Positions 1-9,438 of a stretch of 34,041 nt of DNA are shown here, in pieces. Position numbers and translations under genes: made by a program. The notes beneath the pieces were generated by a model, which had not been told where the DNA came from, ran no database searches, and worked only from the letters and a program-made list of their open reading frames with translations. The first letter of the stretch is position 1, and each line of letters begins with the position of its first letter. Source of the stretch: an uncultured Clostridia bacterium (GTDB lineage Bacteria > Bacillota > Clostridia > TANB77 > CAG-508); assembly GCA_947625665.1 (NCBI GenBank), contig CANQPF010000011.1, positions 1-34,041 on the forward strand, given 5' to 3'.

Positions 1-471
1 ATACCAACTTATAGGAGATTTAGTGTAATAGCAATTATAAAACATTATAAAGAAGATAAATATTTATGTGTTGATAGCAAAGGATATTTATGTAAGTCTT
101 TTGTATTAGGTGGAATTGAAAAAAATGAGACTCCTGCAGATGCAGCTATTAGAGAAGTTAAAGAAGAAACTGGATATACAGATGTAGAAATTGAATATAC
201 GAGTCCAATAACAGTTGTTAATCATTTTTATGCAGGATACAAAGGTGAATTTAATAGGCTTTCTACATTGCATATTGTTTATGGAAAATTGAAATCAGAA
301 GAGAATATCGGAATTTCAGAAAATGAAAATGCAAAACATGTTGTGAAATGGATTGATAGAAAAGATTTAGAAGATTTCATCTCTTTAGATCACAATAAGT
401 TTGCTATGAATTTGATATTAAATGGAGATGTTTTGTATACAGGAAAGGGAGTAAAGATACAGACTATATAG
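1..471 (+). CDS. NUDIX-domain protein, 5' truncated by window edge; possibly the Nudix-type insertion region of a leucyl-tRNA synthetase
   Basis: Frame 1 is open from base 1 (IPTYRRFSVIAIIKHYKEDKYLCVDSKGYLCKSFVLGGIEKNETPADAAIREVKEETGYTD...). Nudix box G-x5-E-x7-REVKEETGY present. The 268..471 ORF is only its 3' part. Confidence 0.75.
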   Translation: MPTYRRFSVIAIIKHYKEDKYLCVDSKGYLCKSFVLGGIEKNETPADAAIREVKEETGYTDVEIEYTSPITVVNHFYAGYKGEFNRLSTLHIVYGKLKSEENIGISENENAKHVVKWIDRKDLEDFISLDHNKFAMNLILNGDVLYTGKGVKIQTI

Positions 472-485
472 AATATATAAAAAAT

Positions 486-520
486 AAGGTTCGACTTTAA
501 GTAAATTCAAGTCGAACCTT
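486..520. terminator. Strong 12-bp hairpin (AAGGTTCGACTT/AAGTCGAACCTT), probable terminator
   Basis: Perfect inverted repeat just downstream of the NUDIX stop; poor T-tract. Confidence 0.5.
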
Positions 521-605
521 TCAAAATTGTAATATTAATGTAAGAAAAATCGATGGCAATGGATGACAAAAGCTAGTAAAATTTAAGCTAGAAAGGAGAA
601 GTTTT

Positions 606-1373
606 ATGGAAAAGATATTAGAGGTTAGAAATATAGAAAAGTATTATGGTAATAAAACGAATTTAACAAAAGCCATCGATAATATTAGTTTTGATGTTGA
701 ACAAAAAGAATTTGTAGGAATTATGGGAGCAAGTGGAAGCGGGAAGACCACTCTTTTGAATTGTATTTCTACAATTGACAGAGTTACAGCAGGACATATA
801 ATTGTAGGAAATGAAGATATTACTAGGTTGAGAGGAAATAATTTAAATAGGTTTAGAAGGGAAGAGTTGGGATTTATTTTTCAGGATTTCAATTTGTTAG
901 ATACTTTGACTTGCTATGAAAATATTGCAATTGCTTTAACTATACAGAAAGTAAATGTGAAGAAGATTGATAAGAAAGTTAGGGATGTTGCTGAAAAGTT
1001 AGGAATTGTGGATATTTTAAATAAATATCCGTATCAGGTGTCTGGTGGTCAAAAGCAAAGAGTGGCATCAGCAAGAGCTATTGTTACTAATCCGAAGATT
1101 GTTCTTGCAGATGAACCAACTGGCGCACTTGATTCTAAATCTGCTAGACAGCTTTTAGAAAATTTAGAATATCTAAATGAGAAGATGAATGCAACTATTC
1201 TTCTTGTTACTCATGATGCTTTTACAGCTTCGTATGCTAATAGAATTTTATTTATTAAGGACGGAAAAATTTTTAATCAATTAATAAAAGGAAAAGACAC
1301 TAGGAAACAGTTTTTTGAAAAAATAATTGAAGTTCAAACACTTCTTGGAGGTGATTTGAACGATGTACTTTAA
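606..1373 (+). CDS. ABC transporter ATP-binding protein, BceA/MacB-like (peptide antibiotic resistance type)
   Basis: Walker A GASGSGKTT, signature VSGGQKQR, Walker B IVLADEPTGALD; RBS aaaggag. Confidence 0.9.
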   Translation: MEKILEVRNIEKYYGNKTNLTKAIDNISFDVEQKEFVGIMGASGSGKTTLLNCISTIDRVTAGHIIVGNEDITRLRGNNLNRFRREELGFIFQDFNLLDTLTCYENIAIALTIQKVNVKKIDKKVRDVAEKLGIVDILNKYPYQVSGGQKQRVASARAIVTNPKIVLADEPTGALDSKSARQLLENLEYLNEKMNATILLVTHDAFTASYANRILFIKDGKIFNQLIKGKDTRKQFFEKIIEVQTLLGGDLNDVL

Positions 1374-3454
1374 GTTATCTTTAAAGAATATGAAAAAGAG
1401 TTTAAAGGATTATGCTATATATTTTTTGACATTGGTGTTGGGTGTTGCAATATTTTATATGTTTAATTCTATTGATAGTCAACAGGCAATGCTAGAAGTT
1501 TCACGGCGCAACACATGAAATAATTAAGCTTTTAATAAGTTTGCTTGGATTTGTATCTGTATTTGTAGCGGTAGTTTTAGGATTATTGATAGTGTATGCA
1601 AACAACTTCTTAATTAATAGAAGAAAAAAAGAATTTGGTATTTATATGACACTTGGAATGGGAAAATGGCAAATTTCAAAAATAATATTAATCGAGACCA
1701 TATTCGTAGGAATTATATCTTTGATTGTTGGGCTAATTATAGGAATTTTTGCATCACAATTTATGTCTATATTAGTTGCAAAGTTGTTTGAAGCAAATAT
1801 GAGTAAGTTCGAATTTGTATTTTCGAAAGATGCTTGTATAAAAACTTGTATATATTTTGCTGTTATGTATGTGGCAGTTATGCTGTTTAATACAATAACT
1901 GTTTCAAGATATAAATTAATTAATTTGTTAAATGCTAATAAAAAGAACGAAGTTGTCAAAATAAAAAATCCAATTCTTGCAATATTAATATTTATTATTG
2001 GAGCTAGCATTTTAGGATATGCTTACTATATTGTAACAGTAAAAACTAATACATTAAGAGTTGAAGGTGATTTAATAAAACCAATTTCAATGGGAATAAT
2101 TGGCACAATTGCAATTTTTTGGTCATTATCTGGATTTATATTGATGATAGTTCAAAAAATGAAAAGAGTGTATTTAAAAGATACAAATATGTTTATACTA
2201 AGACAAATTAACAATAAAATAAATACAACTGTTGTAAGTATGAGTATTATTTGTATAATGCTTTTTTTGACGATTACGATTTTATCTTCTAGTTTATCTT
2301 TAAGAAATTCGATGCAGAAAGATTTAATAGAGATGACACCAGTCGATTTGAATTTGGAAAAGAAGGCTAATATATCAGAAACTTATACAAACTTGTATGG
2401 CAAAGAAGTTGAGAGTACTCCAGAGCAAAGGGAAGATTCAAAAGTTTTAATATCAGAGACATTAAAAAATAACGGGGTTGATATGAATGTGTTAAAAGAT
2501 ATTATAGAAATACCTATTTATACGCAAGATGGACTAACAATGCAAAAATTTTTAGGAGATGAATTTGAAGAAATAAATAACGAATTTCCATTTCTTGTTT
2601 ATAGCGCAAAAGAGAAAATTATAAAAGTGTCTGATTATAATAGAATTGCTGAACTGTATGGAATACAAAAATATTCATTAAATGATGATGAATATATAAT
2701 GGTTTGCGATTTTGAAAATCAAGAACAAATTAGAAATAGGGCATTGGAAGGTGGGAACAACGTTTTAGAAATTGCAGGAAAAGAATATAAATCAAAGTAC
2801 AATGAATGTAAAAAAGGATTTATTGAAATGTCGACAAGTCACACAAATACAGGTATATTGATAGTTCCTGATAGTTGCAATTTAACTGAAGAAATGAAGG
2901 AAAAATATTTTTTAGTTGCTAATTATAATGGAATTACTGATGAAGAAAAGGAAGAAATAGAAAAAATATTTGTAGGAACAGATTCAAAACTTGTTAAAAG
3001 CTTAGAGGAAAAGAAAATAGATTTGGATGGGATGACTAAAATTACAATTATTGAATCAAGTTTAGGACTAACGACAATTATAATATTTATTGCAATTTAT
3101 TTAGGTTTGATTTTTTTAATTGCAAGTAGTGTTATTTTGGCTTTAAAGCAATTAACTGAGGCAAGTGATAATAAACAAAGATATACTATTTTAAGAAAAA
3201 TCGGCTGTGATGAAAAAATGATAAATAGATCTTTGTTTAGACAAATAGGAATATTTTTTGGAATGCCAATTATTTTGGCAATAATTCATTCGATTTTTGG
3301 AATAAAATTTTCTCTAAACGTATTGTCTGGAATTACAAAGGCAAATGAACTGATGCCTTCAATTATAGTAACAGCAATTGTAATTGCTATTATATATGGA
3401 GCATATTTCTTATCTACGTATTTTGGAAGTAAGAATATAATTAAGGAGGAGTAG
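1363..3454 (+). CDS. BceB-like FtsX-family ABC permease, split by a +1 frameshift at CGG (1504-1506)
   Basis: Frame 0 from 1363: MYFKLSLKNMKKSLKDYAIYFLTLVLGVAIFYMFNSIDSQQAMLEVS-CGG then TGA at 1516. Continues in +1 as GATHEIIKLLISLLGFVSVFVAVVLGLLIVYANNFLINRRKKEFGIYMTLGM (ORF 1541..3454). Total length 2092 nt = 3n+1. Confidence 0.85.
1504..1507 (+). other. Candidate +1 frameshift site: TCA CGG CGC -> TCA (C) GGC GCA ACA CAT
   Basis: In-frame CGG; removing one nucleotide restores the BceB-like frame. Confidence 0.75.
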
Positions 3455-3465
3455 GATTTATATTC

Positions 3466-3507
3466 AAAACTCTCGTAAATGGCGTAAGATTTACGAGAGT
3501 TTTTTTG
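3466..3507. terminator. Intrinsic terminator, possibly bidirectional (convergent permease and feoB)
   Basis: Stem AAAACTCTCGTAAAT / ATTTACGAGAGTTTT followed by a T run. Confidence 0.85.
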
Positions 3508-3516
3508 AATCTGTGT

Positions 3517-5446
3517 TTAAATCAGTAATTGAATAACATTATAAAACAGTGTTGTGCACATACAAAAGACTATACCACATGCAGTAGGAAGTGCAAACGC
3601 TAGAAAGGTCCACTTTTTACTGTTTGTTTCTTTTTTAATACTTAACAAAGTTGTAGCACAAGGAAAGTGTAATAAAGTGAAAATCATAACATTAATAGCA
3701 GTTAAAATAGTCCATCCATTTTGAATAAGAATGCTTCCAATTTGCATGGTATCTTCTAAACTGATTAATGTGCTAGATTTTAGATAGCTCATTAAAAGGA
3801 TTGGCAAAAATATTTCATTAGCAGGCATTGAAAGTATGAATGCAGTTAATATGTATCCGTCTAATCCCATTAATTTAGCAAATGGTCCAAAGAAATTTGC
3901 TATAAATTCCAATAAAGAAATGTCATGAATAGAGATATTTGCCAGTATCCAAATAAATAATCCAGTTGGTGCTGCAACTGATACTGCTCTTCCGAGTACA
4001 AATAAAGTTCTGTCAAAAATTGAACGTACTATTGTTTTTCCTATTTGAGGTTTTCTATAAGGTGGTAGTTCTAGAGTAAAGTTTGAAGGTATACCTTTTA
4101 GAACTGTTTTAGATAGTAAATTGGAGATTATAAATGTCATAAAAATTCCAATTAATATAACAACTAAAACAGTAAGTGTCGAAAGGAATGAAGCACCAAA
4201 CCCAATACCTAGACCACCTATAAAAATTGTTGAGATAGTTATTAAAATAGGAAACCTTCCGTTACATGGAACAAATGCATTGGTAAGAATGGCAATTAGT
4301 TTTTCTCTTGGTGAATTTATTATTCTACATCCAACGACACCGACAAGCATTACATCCAAATCCCATGCACATAGTTAGTGCCTGTTTTCCTGAAGCACAG
4401 CAACGTTTAAAACAATTATCTAGATTGAAGGCTATTCGAGGCAGATAGCCTAAATCCTCTAAAAAAGTAAATAACGGAAAAAATATTGCCATAGGAGGTA
4501 ACATAACGCTAACTACCCAAGCTAAGGTTCTATACATTCCATCAATCAAAATTCCTGTTAAAAAGTCTGGAGCGTGTAGCCACTCAAATAGAGAGTATAA
4601 TTGGTTTTGCAAGGCTGAAAACATTTTAGCTAATAATTGAGATGGATAATTTGCACCTTCTATTGTAAGCCAAAAGATTAATCCCAAAAATAACAACATT
4701 ATTGGAATACCAAAAAGTTTTGAAGTTAAAACTTTATCAATTTTTCTGTCACGTTCATTGTAATCTTGTTTTTGATATGTACAAACTTTTTGGCAAATTT
4801 CTTCAGATTTTTTTAGAATTTCTGAAACAGTATTAGATTTAGAAGTTTGTTTTGAAAAATGAATTTTAGGTGATGGTTTAATTTTTCCATTACATACATC
4901 ATAAATTGCTTGAGTTAATTTGTTTAATGTATGCTTTTTTCTTGCTGTTACTCCTACTACTGGTACTCCTAACAGTTCAGAGAAAAGTTCGAAATCAATA
5001 TGTATTCCTTTCTTTTTTGCTTCATCTAAAAGATTTACACATATTAACACATTAGGAGTAATATCCATTATTTGAAAAGCTAGATTTAAATTTCGCTCTA
5101 TTGAAGTAGCATCAAGGACAACAACTGTTAAGTCGCTTTTTCCTGAACATATATAATTTCTAGCAATTTCTTCTTCTTCAGAATCTGACATCAAAGAGTA
5201 TGTACCTGGAATATCAACTAAAAGAAAGGTTTTGTTACTATATGAATATGTACCTACTGCATTACTAACCGTTTTTCCAGGCCAATTTCCAGTATGTTGA
5301 TGCATTCCAGTTAATCCATTAAAAACAGTTGACTTACCAACATTCGGATTTCCGGCTAAACCTATTGTGAAGTCAGATGTTTTAGAATTTTTGAAAATGT
5401 CTTCATCCAATATTTTTGTTCCTGTTGATTTTGATGTTAAGCCCAC
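3517..5446 (-). CDS. feoB: Ferrous iron transport protein B, split by a +1 frameshift at CGG (4342-4340, minus strand)
   Basis: N part: GTPase G1 GNPNVGKST, DIPGTYSL, then GFGCNAC-CGG (TAG four codons on). C part in +1: GVVGCRIINSPREKLIAILTNAFVPCNGRFP. Joined motif GFGCNACGVVGCRII matches the FeoB family. Total length 1930 nt = 3n+1. Confidence 0.92.
4339..4342 (-). other. Candidate +1 frameshift site in feoB: TGT CGG TGT -> TGT (C) GGT GTC GTT GGA
   Basis: In-frame CGG inside the conserved FeoB CNAxGVxGCR motif; Gly restored by dropping one base. Confidence 0.8.
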
Positions 5447-5561
5447 TTTAGTTCCTCCAATCTTTTATGATTTAAACTATTAGAATTTTATGAAGTGTAG
5501 TAGAAAAAGGTTACAACCTTGTTGTCTGCGACAATAAAAATAAATAGGAAATATTTCCTAT

Positions 5562-5807
5562 TTATTCAGCTTCTGATACTATAATTTTTTCAGCAGTTTC
5601 TTTTCTTAGCGCTAGTACTGTTTTACGTACTTCATACGCAGTTGGAGTGCCGAAGGGACTTTTAAAAATTGGTGTTAAAATTGTATCTTTTACAATTCCT
5701 AAATCAAGAAATCTTCTTAATTCATTTTCTGAACATTTTAAATCTATAACTTTTGCTTTTTTATTCAATTCTAAATTACATAGTGGTATTCCATTTGAGT
5801 GTTTCAT
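5562..5807 (-). CDS. feoA: FeoA-family protein
   Basis: 81 aa, FeoA/SH3-like pattern (RRFLDLGIVKDTILTPIFKSPFGTPTAYEVRKTVLALRKETAEKIIV), directly upstream of feoB. Confidence 0.85.
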   Translation of the reverse strand: MKHSNGIPLCNLELNKKAKVIDLKCSENELRRFLDLGIVKDTILTPIFKSPFGTPTAYEVRKTVLALRKETAEKIIVSEAE

Positions 5808-5916
5808 GGAAATCCTCCTTAAAATAATGTTCTAATATAATATATGAAAATATCGACATAAAAAGTTAATCATCGCATAAAATAAAAGGTGCAAAAATTG
5901 ATAAACTATACAAAAC

Positions 5917-5945
5917 TGGACAAAAATGGAATTTTGTGATATAAT
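5917..5945 (+). promoter_or_regulatory. Sigma-A-type promoter for the cupin gene (TGGACA-17-TATAAT)
   Basis: Near-consensus -35 at 5917 and -10 at 5940, 17-nt spacer. Confidence 0.65.
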
Positions 5946-5972
5946 TACATACTAAAAGGAGTTATGAATTAA

Positions 5973-6389
5973 ATGAAAAGTAATTTTATTGAAATTGAAA
6001 AGATGCCAAATGGAGAGAAAAGAGGCAGAATGAAAATAAGTGAGAATGTTGTATTCAGCTATACTGCTACGAAAGATAAGTATGGATGGCAAAATGCTCA
6101 CTATCACAAATATGCAGAAGAAACATATTTTGTGAAAAAAGGAAAAATTTTGTTGGCTTTAAGAAAAGGACATAAAATTAAATTTAAAAAATTAGCACCA
6201 GGTGATAAAATCATTGTTCCAGCTGGCTTAGAACATAATATTCACGTAGGAAAAAACACACTTTTTTATGTAACTAAAAGAAGTCAAGAATGTTTGGATA
6301 ATGATTGGTATGATGCTAAATATTTAGATGAATATACTAAAAGTCATAAACTACCTAAAGTTAAAAAGTATATTTTCGAAAATTCTTGA
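5973..6389 (+). CDS. Cupin-domain protein
   Basis: HYHKYAEETYFVKKGKILL...LAPGDKIIVPAGLEHNIHV fits the cupin motifs. Confidence 0.75.
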   Translation: MKSNFIEIEKMPNGEKRGRMKISENVVFSYTATKDKYGWQNAHYHKYAEETYFVKKGKILLALRKGHKIKFKKLAPGDKIIVPAGLEHNIHVGKNTLFYVTKRSQECLDNDWYDAKYLDEYTKSHKLPKVKKYIFENS

Positions 6390-6414
6390 CAAGCCTTTTA
6401 ATCTATGTTAGAAT
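6386..6414 (+). promoter_or_regulatory. Sigma-A-type promoter for rplU-rpmA (TTGACA-17-TAGAAT)
   Basis: Consensus -35, 17-nt spacer, good -10. Confidence 0.8.
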
Positions 6415-6420
6415 AGATAA

Positions 6421-6506
6421 CTGTAATCCGCTTAGTCAAGGTTATTAAAGATGAATTAAGTTTCATTACCTGAATCAAAGGATTAGCGAGTATACAATAA
6501 AGGGAG
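6421..6506 (+). ncRNA. Probable ribosomal protein L21 leader (structured 5' UTR)
   Basis: About 100-nt 5' UTR between a strong promoter and rplU with complementary segments (AATCC/GGATT, CGCT/AGCG, AGGT/ACCT). Position matches the known Firmicutes L21 leader; not verified with a covariance model. Confidence 0.5.
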
Positions 6507-6517
6507 GTGCATTTTTA

Positions 6518-7072
6518 ATGTACGCAATTATCGAAAGCTGTGGAAGACAGTATAAAGTTGAAAAAGGAGAAGTTGTATTTTTTGAAAAATTAAATGCCGA
6601 GGAAGGTAAAAAAGTAACATTTGATAATGTTGTTTTAGTATCTGATAACGGAAAAGTTCAAGTTGGAAACCCTTATGTTAAAGGTGTAAAAGTTGAAGGA
6701 AAAGTAGTAGGACATGGTAAAGGTAAGAAAATTATTGTTTTCAAAATGAAACCTAAAAAGAATTATAGAAGAAAACAAGGACATAGACAACCATATACAA
6801 AGGTTGAAATAACAACTATTTCAACAGGTAGTGCTTCAACAAAAGCTGAATCAACGGCAACTAAAACAGAGGCAAAGAAAACTGAAACAAAAAAAACAAC
6901 AACTAAGGCGGAAGCAAAGAAAACTGAAACAAAAACAGCTAAGGCTGAAACAAAGAAAACAACAACAACTTCAAAAAAATCTACAACAAAATCTACAACA
7001 ACTAAAGCTGCTCCAAAAACAACAGCAGAAAAAAAGACAACAAGTAAAACAGCAACAGCTAAAAAAGCTTAA
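6518..7072 (+). CDS. rplU: Ribosomal protein L21 with a long Lys/Thr/Ala-rich C-terminal tail
   Basis: [25 protein letters not shown]...[24 protein letters not shown] is L21; the following about 80 aa are low complexity. Confidence 0.95.
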   Translation: MYAIIESCGRQYKVEKGEVVFFEKLNAEEGKKVTFDNVVLVSDNGKVQVGNPYVKGVKVEGKVVGHGKGKKIIVFKMKPKKNYRRKQGHRQPYTKVEITTISTGSASTKAESTATKTEAKKTETKKTTTKAEAKKTETKTAKAETKKTTTTSKKSTTKSTTTKAAPKTTAEKKTTSKTATAKKA

Positions 7073-7155
7073 TGAAAATTAATAAATACAGATTAAAACT
7101 AACATATATAAGTTAGTATAATAGAGATTAAGAAACCGAAAGGAGTGAGAAAAAC

Positions 7156-7419
7156 ATGGCACATAAAAAAGGTCAAGGTAATGTTAAGAACGGTAGAGAT
7201 AGTGAATCTAAACGTCTTGGTGTCAAAAGAGCTGATGGACAATTTGTTCTTGCAGGAAATATTTTAATGAGACAAAGAGGAACAAAAATCCACCCAGGTA
7301 AAAATGTTGGAAAAGGTAGTGATGATACATTATATGCTTTAATAGATGGTACAGTTAAATTTGAAAGAAAAGGTAGAGATAGAAAGCAAGTAAGTGTATA
7401 TCCAAAAGCAGAAGCGTAG
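7156..7419 (+). CDS. rpmA: Ribosomal protein L27
   Basis: [62 protein letters not shown]. Confidence 0.97.
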   Translation: MAHKKGQGNVKNGRDSESKRLGVKRADGQFVLAGNILMRQRGTKIHPGKNVGKGSDDTLYALIDGTVKFERKGRDRKQVSVYPKAEA

Positions 7420-7434
7420 TAATACAAAACAAGG

Positions 7435-7464
7435 AAAACTAATCTAAAATGGTTAGTTTTTTTT
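7435..7464 (+). terminator. Intrinsic terminator after rpmA
   Basis: AAAACTAATC / GGTTAGTTTT stem followed by TTTT. Confidence 0.75.
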
Positions 7465-7486
7465 ATTGTTTTTTATGTAATATACC

Positions 7487-7515
7487 TTGAGAGAATACCT
7501 ACAATATGATATAAT
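7487..7515 (+). promoter_or_regulatory. Promoter of the polysaccharide locus (TTGAGA-17-TATAAT)
   Basis: Near-consensus boxes with 17-nt spacer just upstream of the first gene. Confidence 0.75.
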
Positions 7516-7553
7516 CAGTCATGATAAAAACGCAAAAAAGAAAGGATTTCAAA

Positions 7554-9416
7554 ATGATATTTATTAAAGCAATTTTACTATTTATAGTTATGATTTTTAC
7601 ATCTTATAGAGTAGGATTAATTATAAGCAAAAAATTAAGGATGCCAGACTATATAGATATTTTTATGTATGGTTTTGTAACTACAGCTGCAATCTTGCAA
7701 GTCATATATATTCCACTAATTTTATTGCACGTTAGTTTTTCTATAGTATTCTATTTAACGATTGCTATAATAATAGGACTGAACTGCTTATCTTACAAGG
7801 TTTGTAGCAGAAAGATAGAAAAAAATATCTATGGATATAATAAATCTATATTTAAAAAGTTAGAAAAAGCTAGCAAAAAAGTGGTAGTCATTTTATGTGT
7901 TATAGTTTTAGCACAGGCTATAGCTTCTAGTGTATTGTATAATGAAAATGCTGATGATTCTTTTTATGTAAGTTTGATTGAGCAAAATAAAGGTTCAGAT
8001 GCAATTTATAAAATAGATCCATCAACAGGTGAAGAAAATACTACTTTTATAAGTAGATATATGGTTTCTGGATATGAATTGTCATTGTCAGTAGCATCTA
8101 AGCTTTTTGGAATTCCATCAACAATATTGGCACACACGTTTATACCATTTATAATGATAATTTTCGCATATCTAGCTTATTATGTTTTAGCTAATAAGTT
8201 ATTTGACAGAAAAAGAGCAAAGGTATTCTTATTATTCTTGTCTATAGTATTCATGTTTACAGGATTTACTACAAGATTTAGAGGAGTGCTTTTACTAAGT
8301 AGAATATGGCAAGGAAAAGAAATATTCTTAAATATAATATTAACAATGATTTTATCCGATTTAATAGCTTTGAGAAAAGATAATGAAAAACCAAAATTAA
8401 TAACACTAGGAATATTAAGCTTTTCTGCAGTATTCTTTACAAATACAGCAATCTTCTTAGTTCCTTTTACTTATATGGCATTTATGATTATTGAATTATT
8501 AAAGAGAAATATAAAACATGTACTAAAAATGATATTGAGTTTGATACCTATTTTTATATATGCTGCTATTTATTTATTGGTAGCTCAAAATGCAAGAGGA
8601 GCGACATTTACAGAAGTTAGATTATTGGATGTTGTAAAAGATTATTTTGGAAATGGATATTATTATATTTTATATTTAATTTCAATTGTAATCATTGCTA
8701 TTAAAGGAAATAGTAGAGCTAAGAAGAATTTCATTTTTATTCCTTTAATATATGCTTTGACAATATATAATCCTTTATTTACAAAGATAATTGTAAATTA
8801 TTTTACGGGTTCAGAAGTATTTTGGAGATTGTTCTGGCTTCTACCAGTTGAATTTTCAATTGTATATGCTTTTATGCTAATTTTATGTACAAAGAAAAAG
8901 AAAAGAGATAAAGTAGAAATTTTTATAATAGAAATTTTACTATTAATACTTGCAGGAAATTTCGTGTATACAAAAGCTAATGGATTTGAAATAGCAGAAA
9001 ATATAAATAAAATTCCTAAGATGGTTGTAGATCATACCCAGTTTATTTTAGATAATAGTAAGTCAACAGAAGATAATGAAGCTCAAAACAAACCAGTTGT
9101 ATTAGCACCTATAAAAACATTACACAATGAAACTATGAGACAACTAACGTCTGAAGTGAATTTAATATGGTCACGTGATCATTATATAAATGAAATGTTT
9201 TCAGTTGAAGATGTTGAAGATAGAAAAAAATTAAGAAGTATTTATGAAACAAAAACACCTTCAATAAGTCAGAGCGAATTTATTACTTTAAGAGAAAAAT
9301 ATAAAATTAATTGGATTATAATGGATGCTGATAATGAAGAAACAATAAGCTTTTTGAACAATACATCACCCAAAAATAAGACTGATATGTATGGGTATAT
9401 GTTGTATCAATATTAA
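7554..9416 (+). CDS. Large multi-pass membrane protein, DUF6077-like (possible GT-C-type enzyme)
   Basis: Many hydrophobic helices. Start placed at 7554 because 7521 sits at the expected transcription start and 7554 has an RBS (gaaagg). Confidence 0.6.
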   Translation: MIFIKAILLFIVMIFTSYRVGLIISKKLRMPDYIDIFMYGFVTTAAILQVIYIPLILLHVSFSIVFYLTIAIIIGLNCLSYKVCSRKIEKNIYGYNKSIFKKLEKASKKVVVILCVIVLAQAIASSVLYNENADDSFYVSLIEQNKGSDAIYKIDPSTGEENTTFISRYMVSGYELSLSVASKLFGIPSTILAHTFIPFIMIIFAYLAYYVLANKLFDRKRAKVFLLFLSIVFMFTGFTTRFRGVLLLSRIWQGKEIFLNIILTMILSDLIALRKDNEKPKLITLGILSFSAVFFTNTAIFLVPFTYMAFMIIELLKRNIKHVLKMILSLIPIFIYAAIYLLVAQNARGATFTEVRLLDVVKDYFGNGYYYILYLISIVIIAIKGNSRAKKNFIFIPLIYALTIYNPLFTKIIVNYFTGSEVFWRLFWLLPVEFSIVYAFMLILCTKKKKRDKVEIFIIEILLLILAGNFVYTKANGFEIAENINKIPKMVVDHTQFILDNSKSTEDNEAQNKPVVLAPIKTLHNETMRQLTSEVNLIWSRDHYINEMFSVEDVEDRKKLRSIYETKTPSISQSEFITLREKYKINWIIMDADNEETISFLNNTSPKNKTDMYGYMLYQY

Positions 9417-9438
9417 CAATTGAACGAAAGGAGTTAAG

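Noticed and set aside
1642-2010. Minus-strand ORF within the BceB-like gene, and other antisense ORFs (7173-7427, 12444-12707, 22519-22728, 23050-23502, 28138-28787, 33716-33946)
   Set aside because: Antisense to well-supported genes, composition driven, no RBS or homology seen.
1363-3454. Independent pseudogenization of four genes
   Set aside because: Each gene has a single +1 lesion and otherwise intact family motifs, and all four lesions share the same CGG codon context; random decay would give mixed indels and nonsense mutations. Not fully excluded without reads.
4121-4378. Plus-strand ORF 85 aa antisense to feoB
   Set aside because: Overlaps conserved FeoB sequence on the opposite strand with no convincing family match.
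5542-5563. Perfect palindrome AAATAGGAAATATTTCCTATTT between feoA and feoB
   Set aside because: Probably a simple hairpin or attenuator overlapping the feoA stop; AT-rich, no strong evidence for a specific regulator.
6831-7082. Gln/Lys-rich ORF in alternate frame of the rplU tail
   Set aside because: By-product of low-complexity A/C-rich repeats; the L21 frame is continuous.
7521-7553. Start codon at 7521 for the first polysaccharide gene
   Set aside because: It lies about 6 nt from the -10 box at 7510-7515, so transcript would start at or after it; 7554 has a proper RBS.
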